Part shown: piece by piece, positions 16,143 through 22,592 of the stretch
How positions within the stretch are numbered: the first letter of the stretch is position 1
Layout: each line of letters starts with the position of its first letter
DNA from: an uncultured Acidobacteriota bacterium
GTDB taxonomy: Bacteria; Acidobacteriota; JAAYUB01
Direction of reading: 5' to 3'
Assembly (NCBI GenBank): GCA_937925645.1
Contig: CALAMB010000483.1
Span: forward strand, 1-24,893
Length of the DNA stretch: 24,893 nucleotides
Position numbers and translations under genes: made by a program
Notes under the pieces: model-generated
What the model was told of the DNA's origin: nothing
The model's database searches: none
Seen by the model: only the letters and a program-made list of their open reading frames with translations

Positions 16143-17071
16143 AACCGGTCGGCCAGGTCGATCAGGAATTCGCAGTCACGCAAACCGGCCACCAGGTTCT
16201 CGGGGATCCGCTCAAAGGTGTTGAAGGCGCCGGAAAAGGCGCCGGCGAGAAAGCCGGTCGTGTCCGCGTTATCCCCGGCATAGATCACGCTGGACACGGC
16301 CATGAGAAAATCGTCCGGACACTTCAGGAACGCAAACAGAGCGGCGAACAGCGTCTCCAGAACGCTGTAACCGGTGCCCAATTCCTCCAATCCTTCCTCG
16401 ATGCCGGTATCCAGCAACGACAGCACCCACAGGAGCATGTCCCGGAAGGCGGGATGGCGCCCGGCCATGCAGTCCGCCGTGACCCGGACCGCATCGAGCA
16501 GCTCCCGACTGTCCCGGCACAGGATGATGTTCTTGAGCAGCAACCCGAAACAGACGCATCCCGCCAGCACCTTCGGTTCCACCAGGATGCCTCGGGCCAG
16601 AGCGCTGCTGTGATGGGCGATGGCGTCATTGTCGGCAAAGTGTCGGACGACCAGCGGCGGCACGAACGCCAGCGGCTTGCTCCCGTCCCGGTAACCGCCG
16701 GCCTCAAACCAGGAACGTCCCCGCTGCAGTTTCCGGCACGCGGCCAGGACGGACCGCCCCGGAGTGATCCAGCCGTCCGTCTCGTACAGCTGGATCATGC
16801 CGGCGGCCACGCTGTCCACGGCCACGTCCCCGCGCTCGAGCAACGACTCCGCGGTCAGGATCAGCAACTGGGTTTCATCCGTAAAGTGCCCCCGGCCCAG
16901 GGCGGCGTTGATGTGCCCTTCCGGTGCGGTGAGATACGTCTCCGGCCGCTTCGGGTACATCTCCCGCACCACCTGCGGATGCAGAAACTGGAACGGCATC
17001 CCCATGGCGTCGCCGATGGCGGCGCCGAGGAAGATTCCCCGCACGTGGTCCTGGCTGGGCACGACGTTCAT
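16112..17071 (-). CDS. ADP-ribosylglycohydrolase (DraG/ARH-like)
   Basis: This family removes ADP-ribose from proteins or other targets using two Mg ions. The 319-residue protein shows the N-terminal GIFLGAAIGDAMGMPFQF (12-29), the first metal site GHFTDETQLL (a variant of the usual TDDT), and the C-terminal metal site YAGDNADTTGFLAGAFSGAF, equivalent to the usual GGDxDT. These place it firmly in the DraG superfamily. The middle Gly-rich GNGxxMR phrase of many members is replaced by DGSKPLAFVPP, so the substrate may differ. The start codon overlaps the stop of the ftsB-like gene by four bases (ATGA), so the two are co-translated. There is no ADP-ribosyltransferase in the window. The 3' end overlaps the NtrC-type gene by 31 bp. 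Confidence 0.88.
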   Translation of the reverse strand: MNVVPSQDHVRGIFLGAAIGDAMGMPFQFLHPQVVREMYPKRPETYLTAPEGHINAALGRGHFTDETQLLILTAESLLERGDVAVDSVAAGMIQLYETDGWITPGRSVLAACRKLQRGRSWFEAGGYRDGSKPLAFVPPLVVRHFADNDAIAHHSSALARGILVEPKVLAGCVCFGLLLKNIILCRDSRELLDAVRVTADCMAGRHPAFRDMLLWVLSLLDTGIEEGLEELGTGYSVLETLFAALFAFLKCPDDFLMAVSSVIYAGDNADTTGFLAGAFSGAFNTFERIPENLVAGLRDCEFLIDLADRFYAFSSSRAS

Positions 17072-17379
17072 GGGGACTCCTTGGGCGGCGTCACCTGGTA
17101 AATGGTTTCACCCGGTTTGGCATACATCATTTTCCGCCGGATCTCGTCCTCGACCGTCGCGGGATCCTGCTGCAGTTTCTCCACCCGCTCCTTCAGTCGT
17201 TGATTTTCCTGCTTCAATTTTGCGACGTCCTGCCGGAGCGCCTCGAAGCGGGCCTCTTTTTCCCGCAGACTCAGCCAGCCCCGCCGCCCGAACAGCGAGG
17301 CCCCGATGAACCCCAGGCAACACAGGATGATGACGATATACACCAACTCGCGGATGACGGCGCGCTTCTTGACTGGCAT
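17068..17379 (-). CDS. FtsB/DivIC-like septum formation initiator protein
   Basis: This small bitopic protein of 103 residues has a short basic cytoplasmic N-terminus (MPVKKR), one membrane helix (about 10-30) and a coiled coil (about 38-75) with regular Leu/Lys/Glu heptads (EALRQDVAKLKQENQRLKER). It ends with the family tail DEIRRKMMYAKPGETIY. FtsB/DivIC joins FtsL and FtsQ in the divisome and helps activate septal peptidoglycan synthesis. The length and order match FtsB. The start ATG at 17379 is about 25 bases downstream of the expected transcript start. The stop overlaps the following ADP-ribosylglycohydrolase start by ATGA, an unusual neighbour for a division gene. Confidence 0.88.
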   Translation of the reverse strand: MPVKKRAVIRELVYIVIILCCLGFIGASLFGRRGWLSLREKEARFEALRQDVAKLKQENQRLKERVEKLQQDPATVEDEIRRKMMYAKPGETIYQVTPPKESP

Positions 17380-17403
17380 GGCTCACACACCCGCGGCCTC
17401 GTT

Positions 17404-17412
17404 TGATATAAT
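17404..17412 (+). promoter_or_regulatory. Extended -10 promoter of cutA
   Basis: TGA followed by TATAAT (17404-17412) matches an extended -10 element, which would explain the lack of a good -35. The cutA ATG is 64 bases downstream. The TATAAT shares two bases with the -10 of the divergent ftsB-like gene. Confidence 0.55.
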
Positions 17413-17439
17413 CATAATGCTTCGGCCCGCGGTTTGCAA
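17411..17439 (-). promoter_or_regulatory. Promoter of the ftsB-like/ADP-ribosylglycohydrolase pair
   Basis: On the minus strand TTGCAA (17439-17434) and TATGAT (17416-17411) are separated by exactly 17 bases. The -10 overlaps the plus-strand -10 of cutA, so polymerase can probably occupy only one promoter at a time. Confidence 0.5.
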
Positions 17440-17476
17440 GCATGGGCGGCAACCGGCGGCCACCCGGAGGGGCTCC

Positions 17477-17827
17477 ATGAACGATGCGTGCGTCGTGCTT
17501 TGTACCGCGCCGGACTCCGCCGTGGCGGAATCCATCGCCGACCGGCTGGTGACCGAGAAGCTGGCTGCCTGCGTCAGCGTGCTGCCGGGCCTGGTTTCGA
17601 TTTATTCCTGGAAGGGCTCGCGGTGCCGCGACACCGAATGTCTGCTGGTAATCAAGACCACCGCTGCCGCTTATCCGGCGCTCGAGCAGACGATCCGGCA
17701 GATCCATCCGTACGAAGTGCCGGAGATCCTGCGTCTCCCGGTCGTCGGCGGCTGGTCGGCCTACCTGGATTGGATCAACCGGTCGGTGGCGGCACCGGCT
17801 GGTGATACGGAATTTCCATCCGGATGA
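17477..17827 (+). CDS. cutA: Divalent cation tolerance protein CutA
   Basis: The 116-residue CutA has the small trimeric ferredoxin-like fold of the family, which is linked to copper tolerance in E. coli and resembles PII signalling proteins. Diagnostic phrases are LAACVSVLPGLVSIYSWKG (29-47), LLVIKTTAAAYPALEQTIRQ and the almost invariant HPYEVPEILRLPV. An N-terminal Cys and several further Cys are present. The ATG at 17477 is chosen because GGAGG is at 17466-17470 and the protein then starts at the family's usual position; the frame is open further upstream but without family sequence. The last 53 bases overlap the convergent kinase-like gene. Function here is unproven; a metal or signalling role is inferred from the family. 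Confidence 0.93.
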   Translation: MNDACVVLCTAPDSAVAESIADRLVTEKLAACVSVLPGLVSIYSWKGSRCRDTECLLVIKTTAAAYPALEQTIRQIHPYEVPEILRLPVVGGWSAYLDWINRSVAAPAGDTEFPSG

Positions 17828-18527
17828 CCCGGTGTTCCCGTGTCTCGGGCGGGTGCACCCGCCCGCCGTGGGCCGCCGCGATGGCATGAAACGCCAGGGC
17901 GGCAAATTCCCGGCGCGGATCCGCCAGCCGGGCCGCATCCAGGGGCGGCAGCGCTTCCGCGGTGCCCAACCCCGAGCCCTTGACCGCCGAATCGGAAAAC
18001 GCGACGACGGCGCACGGTCCCGAACCTGCCAGTTCGATCCGGATCTCTCCGCCGCCTCCCTCGGCTAATAGCCGATCGCGGGCGTCGAGCACAAACGTGA
18101 GCATGGCCAGGGTCAGCAGGACGGGATGGCCGGTCACCATGTGCGCGGCCTCGCCGGTCACGTGCAGCCGGATGTTCCGCTTGCTCAGATGGTGATCCAG
18201 CACCTTGTGCGCCTGCAGGGCGCTCTGCTTGGGATCCAACGGTTCGAAGACTTCCAAATCCGTCCGGGTCAGACTGTGGATATTCTGGACCAGTTGATGC
18301 AACTGGCCCGTCACGTCATTGAAGTTGTGGGCGGCCTTCAATAGAATGTCTTCCCGCTTGATCGCCAGAGCCATCTGGGCATAGCCGCTCAGCGAAGTCA
18401 GCGCATTATTGAACTCGTGAATCAGCAACTGGGCCAGCTGGCCGAGACAGAGTTGCTGATACAGCCTCAGGAGTGGCGAACCGGAGAAGTAATCGATGCG
18501 GACCGTCTCAACATGCTGAGCGTTCAT
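17775..18527 (-). CDS. Second histidine-kinase-like protein with degenerate ATPase domain
   Basis: The 250-residue soluble protein lacks any sensor domain. His37 in LLIHEFNNALTSLSGYAQMA is a well-formed HisKA-type phospho-acceptor site, followed by a second dimerisation helix (about 62-90). The ATPase-like part has GHPVLLTLAMLTFVLDARDRLL (133-154), which aligns with the N-box consensus, but the two Asn are Thr144 and Asp148. A weak G1-like FSDSAVKGSG (177-186) remains, with no G2 loop. It probably cannot bind ATP well, so it may act as a phosphotransferase or inhibitor. An in-frame TTG at 18563 would add 12 residues, but the predicted transcript begins near 18559, so the ATG at 18527 is used. 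No Shine-Dalgarno is seen. It is divergent from the solute-binding-protein/hybrid-sensor pair and overlaps cutA at its 3' end. Confidence 0.75.
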   Translation of the reverse strand: MNAQHVETVRIDYFSGSPLLRLYQQLCLGQLAQLLIHEFNNALTSLSGYAQMALAIKREDILLKAAHNFNDVTGQLHQLVQNIHSLTRTDLEVFEPLDPKQSALQAHKVLDHHLSKRNIRLHVTGEAAHMVTGHPVLLTLAMLTFVLDARDRLLAEGGGGEIRIELAGSGPCAVVAFSDSAVKGSGLGTAEALPPLDAARLADPRREFAALAFHAIAAAHGGRVHPPETREHRVIRMEIPYHQPVPPPTG

Positions 18528-18565
18528 GCGTTGACCGCGGGTTCGATGTCGCGCCGGACACAATC

Positions 18566-18575
18566 AGTATATAAT
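18566..18575. promoter_or_regulatory. Overlapping divergent -10 elements (kinase-like gene and solute-binding-protein gene)
   Basis: Plus-strand TATAAT (18570-18575) and minus-strand TATACT (18571-18566) share two bases. The plus -10 lies nine bases before the ATG at 18585, so that message would be essentially leaderless. The minus -10 gives about a 30-base leader to ATG 18527. Neither -35 is convincing. The whole divergent gap is only 57 bases. Confidence 0.5.
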
Positions 18576-18584
18576 ACATGTCAG

Positions 18585-20213
18585 ATGGAACACAGCAGAT
18601 TTCACCGGTTCCGACATCTCCAGCGAGGAGCCCGCTTCGCCCGGCTGATGGCGGCCTGCGGCGCGCTGATCCTGCTCGCGGGCGCCTGCCGGCAGACGGA
18701 GCCCAGGCGGCCATCGCCGAAGAACGTTCCACAGCGGGGAGGGATTTGCCGGCTGATCATCCCGGGGGTGGGCACGCTGGACCCGCTGTTCGTCACCGAC
18801 GTGTACGAGGCGACGATCATCGCCTGCGTTTTCAACGGGCTGGTGCGGTATGACGACAACTTGAACATCCTGCCCGATCTGGCGGACGAGTGGCGGGTGT
18901 CGCCCGACGGACGCACCTACACATTCACCATCCGCCCGGGAGTCCGATTCCATGACGGCACCCCCCTGGAAATCGACGACGTCCTGCACACGTTCCGGCG
19001 CTGCCTGACCGCCGTCGGCCCCACTGCCAATTGCGGCGTCATCCTGGCCCGGCTCATCGACCAGGAGTATATCGACGGGCGGCCATCCTTTCGCCTCCGC
19101 GCCCGCGACGCCCGCACGCTGGAAATCGTCCTGCGGCACGGGTACCCGGAATTTCTGAAGATCCTGGCCATGGATCAGCTCCGAATCGTCCCGCGCCGGC
19201 ATTTCCCGCCGGGCCGGAAGATCGAACCGCCGCATATCATCGGCACCGGCGCGTTTGTCCTCGACGTGTTTCAACCCGACCGGGTCGAACTGAAGCGGAA
19301 CGATCAGTTTCACCGCCCGCCGCCCCACCTAGACCGGGTGCGGTTCACCGTATCGCCGGAGTATTCAAGCAGTCACAACCGCCGCCTCTTTGAAGCGGGC
19401 CAGCTGGACGTCCTGGACGCGTATTCGGGCACCCCGGACGACGGATTCATGCCGCAGGCGCAGCGCCTCGTCCAGGCCCAACTGACCGCCTCGATGCTGG
19501 TCTTCAACTGCCGGCGCCCGCCCACGGACGATCCGTCCTTTCGCAAAGCGGTGGCGCTCGCTTTCGATCGGGCGGCTTTCCTGAAACACAGCCACCCGAT
19601 GCTCAAGCCCACCGAATCCATCCTGCCGGCCCGCATGTTCGGATTCAGCCCTCCATCCGGGCGATTCGGCTTCGACCCGTCGGCCGCCGCCATGCGCCTG
19701 GAACGCTCCCATCGCGCCGCGGGGGAGCCGCCGTCGCTGGTCTATCTCGATTTCCAGCATGACCCGCATTTCTTCAGCCAACTGACGGACGCGGCGCGGC
19801 GCCTCGATTGCTCGGCCACTCGGCGGGAAGTCCCGTGGACGGATTTTGAAGCTGAAATCCAGCGCGGCAATTTTCATGTCACCCTCATGGCCTGGACGGC
19901 CGACACCCCCATTCCGGAACAGCACCTCGAAAGCATGCTGCATTCCAACTCCCGGCAGAATGCCGCCGGCTATCGGGACCCAGTGGTGGACGATCTCATC
20001 GCCCGGCTCTACCGGGAATCCAATCTCCACACCAAACTCCGGATCATCCAATCCATCGAGACGCGCCTGCAGGAGACCGTTCCCCTCATCCCGCTGGAGA
20101 GCTACGTGATGACCTATCTGCTCCAGCCCCACGTCCGGGGCGCGCGACTGAATCCATTCGGTATCTGTTCCCTCAACCTTGGGGAGATCTGGTTCGATCC
20201 CGTATCCCGGTAG
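18585..20213 (+). CDS. ABC-type extracellular solute-binding lipoprotein (family 5)
   Basis: This 542-residue family-5 solute-binding protein (oligopeptide/dipeptide/nickel type) has an Arg-rich N-terminus, a hydrophobic stretch (22-34) and a lipobox LLAGAC with Cys35, so it is likely a lipid-anchored periplasmic protein. The mature part opens with the usual GTLDPLFVTDVYEATIIACV and LNILPDLADEWRVSPDGRTY, then FTIRPGVRFHDGTPLEIDDV, a clear SBP_bac_5 signature. The C-terminus retains the AGYRDPVVDDLIARLYRES block. No permease or ATPase gene for a transporter is adjacent. Instead a sensor gene follows after six bases, so it may feed a signal to that sensor rather than serve uptake. The ATG at 18585 is chosen because upstream in-frame codons lie antisense in the neighbouring gene and the -10 is directly upstream. 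Confidence 0.87.
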   Translation: MEHSRFHRFRHLQRGARFARLMAACGALILLAGACRQTEPRRPSPKNVPQRGGICRLIIPGVGTLDPLFVTDVYEATIIACVFNGLVRYDDNLNILPDLADEWRVSPDGRTYTFTIRPGVRFHDGTPLEIDDVLHTFRRCLTAVGPTANCGVILARLIDQEYIDGRPSFRLRARDARTLEIVLRHGYPEFLKILAMDQLRIVPRRHFPPGRKIEPPHIIGTGAFVLDVFQPDRVELKRNDQFHRPPPHLDRVRFTVSPEYSSSHNRRLFEAGQLDVLDAYSGTPDDGFMPQAQRLVQAQLTASMLVFNCRRPPTDDPSFRKAVALAFDRAAFLKHSHPMLKPTESILPARMFGFSPPSGRFGFDPSAAAMRLERSHRAAGEPPSLVYLDFQHDPHFFSQLTDAARRLDCSATRREVPWTDFEAEIQRGNFHVTLMAWTADTPIPEQHLESMLHSNSRQNAAGYRDPVVDDLIARLYRESNLHTKLRIIQSIETRLQETVPLIPLESYVMTYLLQPHVRGARLNPFGICSLNLGEIWFDPVSR

Positions 20214-20219
20214 GCCGGC

Positions 20220-22592
20220 ATGCAGATCCTCGATTCACTCCGTCGCCGTTTCGCCCGCGTCCACAACCGGTATTTGTTCTTTTCCTTTCTGATCCTGTTC
20301 ATCGCCATGTTCCTGCTGGCCGTTTTCATCCGGTACCAGTTCCGGGACATCCTGCTGACGGAGACCCACGAGCGCGGCCAGGAATTTGAGCGGAACCTCC
20401 GGGCCACCTTCACCCCGTTGCTGGTGACCTACAACTACGCCACAATTTACAGTTACCTGGATTCCCTGGTTGAACAGCAGGGCATTCTCTATCTGGCGGT
20501 CTACGACAAGGAACTGACCCTGGCGGCCTGCAATGATTACTATCGCGAGAACCAGGACGCGATCCTCCGGATCAAAGAGGGGGAACTGAAATATGTGCGC
20601 CAGACCGCATTCACGGAGGGGCTGATCACGCTGCCCGGCGGTCGCCAGAATTACGTGCTGGACATCCAGGCGCCGGTGTTCATCAAGCCATCGACCGTCC
20701 GCTGGGGCATCATCCACGCCGGCCTGTCGCTGGACAACATGTACGCCCATCTGCACCGGATCCACATCTTCATCCTGGTGTCGTTCCTCATCGCCCTGGT
20801 CGTCACGTATTTCGGCCTGCAACAGGTGGCCCGAATGATCCGGCAGCCCATGGACACCCTGCTGGCCGGCGCCCGCAAACTGGCCACGGGCGACCTGAAC
20901 CACCACTTCGAACTGGAAGGCGCCAACGAGTTTGGAACGCTGGCCCAGTCATTCAACCAGATGGTGGCCGAGGTTCAATTGCTTCAGAACCGCCTGGAGG
21001 ACTGGAACCGGGAACTGGAACAGCGGGTGGCCGAACGCACCGCCGCGCTCCAGGAGACACGGCAGTTTCTCGAGAACGTATTCAACTCGCTGGCCGAATG
21101 CATCATCACCATCGACCGCAAGGGGATCCTGACTTACGCGAACGCCCGGTTCTTCGAGCTCACCGGCTTTCCCCGGGACGATTTGGGCAAGCCGTTCACC
21201 CGCCTGTTTCTCAACCGCGGCCTGCCGAAGACCAAGGCGTTCCGGACATTCATCCGCTGCCGCCGGGGCGAATCCAGCCAGTGGGAACAAACCATGTTCT
21301 TCAATCGCCGCGAGCTGCTGTTGGAACTGGAAGTCAGCCCCCTGCACAGCCTGACCGGACCGCCGCTGGGGCTGCTGGTCATCGGCCGCGACATCACCCG
21401 GCAGCGCGAGATCGAGCAACAGCTCCAGCACGCGCGGAAGATGGAGATCATCGGCGGGCTGGCGGGCAGCATCGCTCATGATTTCAACAATCTGTTGGGG
21501 GCCATGCTTCCCGCCGTGGAGCTTTTGAAGCAGGGCGTGCAGGGGCAGGAAGACCGCCGGCGGATCGAGATCGTGGAGCATTCCGCGCACCGCGCGGCGG
21601 ATCTCATCGCCCAATTGCTGTCCGTCTCGCGAAAGCGCGATGTCCCGCTGCTGCCGTTGGACCTGAACGAGGTCATCCAGTCGGCCCTGGCCACCCTCGC
21701 CGCGGTGCTGGCCCCCCATCTCCGCCTTCAGGTCCGGCTGGACAGTGAACCGGCCCAGATCATGGGCAACCGCGGCATGCTGGAGCAGTTCATGTCCGAG
21801 GTTCTGCTGCGGTCTCAGGCGCAACAGCCACGCGGCGGCGAGATTCTCCTGATCACGGACCGCTTCCGGCCCGACGAGGCGTTTCTCCGGCAGCATCCCG
21901 AAGTCCCGACCGGCGATTACGTCCAGCTCCGCATCATGGACACCGTCACCGGGGTCGAGGAGGAGTACTTTCACCAGCTCTACGATCCGTTTTTCACCGC
22001 GGCCGGCGCCGCCGCCGATGCGTCCATCAGCGATTCGCTGGCTTACGGCGCCATCAAGAAACACAACGGCTACATATTCTGGAGCGTCCAACCGGACCGC
22101 GGCACCACCATCCAGATCCTGCTTCCCGCGCTGGCGCCCGACGAACCGTTTCCCGTCAGCGTGGAACGTCCGCTCGAAGCCGCGTCGCCCATGCCACACG
22201 GGCACGAGCGGGTGCTGGTGGTCGACGACGAAGACATGGTCCGGGAAGTCGCGCGGGATCTGTTGGCCGAGCTCGGCTACCAGGTGGACTCCGTGTCCTC
22301 GGGTCAGGAAGCGGTCCGGATGGTCGAGGCCGCCCCGGAACGGTTTGACCTGGTCATTCTGGACATGGTCATGCCCGGGATGGACGGGCTGGAGACCATC
22401 GGCTGTCTCCGGCGCATCCGGCCCGACTTGCGGGTGATCCTGGTCAGCGGTTATGACTCCGACGAGAAGATCCGGCGCGCCCTGCAGGCGGGCTACGTGG
22501 AATTCATGCAAAAGCCATACAAGATCAACGACCTGGCCACGTTGGTTCGGCGGATCCTCCAATCCGAGCAGCCGCCGCCGGCTGCTCCCTGA
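20220..22592 (+). CDS. Membrane hybrid sensor histidine-kinase-like protein with C-terminal receiver
   Basis: The 790-residue inner-membrane protein has transmembrane helix 1 (about 18-37), a periplasmic sensor of about 140 residues (38-180), helix 2 (about 181-200), and a HAMP domain (about 201-253). A coiled coil leads to a PAS domain (about 281-395, with AECIITIDRKGILTYANARF and GRDITRQREIEQ). The HisKA has His420 in IAHDFNNLLGAML. The ATPase-like part is degenerate: GNRGMLEQFMSEVLLRS (516-532) aligns with the N-box, but the Asn are Glu527 and Arg531, and the usual GxGLG loop reads ASISDSLAYG. A DTVTG (574-578) remains as a G1 trace. The C-terminal receiver (664-780) looks intact: Asp669/670, phospho-acceptor Asp715 in ILDMVMPGMDG, Ser743 and Lys765. 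It follows the solute-binding protein by six bases and overlaps the peptidase gene by 68 bp. Confidence 0.9.
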   Translation: MQILDSLRRRFARVHNRYLFFSFLILFIAMFLLAVFIRYQFRDILLTETHERGQEFERNLRATFTPLLVTYNYATIYSYLDSLVEQQGILYLAVYDKELTLAACNDYYRENQDAILRIKEGELKYVRQTAFTEGLITLPGGRQNYVLDIQAPVFIKPSTVRWGIIHAGLSLDNMYAHLHRIHIFILVSFLIALVVTYFGLQQVARMIRQPMDTLLAGARKLATGDLNHHFELEGANEFGTLAQSFNQMVAEVQLLQNRLEDWNRELEQRVAERTAALQETRQFLENVFNSLAECIITIDRKGILTYANARFFELTGFPRDDLGKPFTRLFLNRGLPKTKAFRTFIRCRRGESSQWEQTMFFNRRELLLELEVSPLHSLTGPPLGLLVIGRDITRQREIEQQLQHARKMEIIGGLAGSIAHDFNNLLGAMLPAVELLKQGVQGQEDRRRIEIVEHSAHRAADLIAQLLSVSRKRDVPLLPLDLNEVIQSALATLAAVLAPHLRLQVRLDSEPAQIMGNRGMLEQFMSEVLLRSQAQQPRGGEILLITDRFRPDEAFLRQHPEVPTGDYVQLRIMDTVTGVEEEYFHQLYDPFFTAAGAAADASISDSLAYGAIKKHNGYIFWSVQPDRGTTIQILLPALAPDEPFPVSVERPLEAASPMPHGHERVLVVDDEDMVREVARDLLAELGYQVDSVSSGQEAVRMVEAAPERFDLVILDMVMPGMDGLETIGCLRRIRPDLRVILVSGYDSDEKIRRALQAGYVEFMQKPYKINDLATLVRRILQSEQPPPAAP

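Noticed and set aside
18578..18853. ATG at 18578 as an alternative start just after the -10 box
   Set aside because: It is in a different frame from the solute-binding protein and yields an Arg/Ala/Pro-rich shadow peptide without family sequence.
20949..22562. Long minus-strand open frame opposite the hybrid sensor
   Set aside because: The plus strand encodes clear PAS, HisKA and receiver motifs; the antisense product has none.
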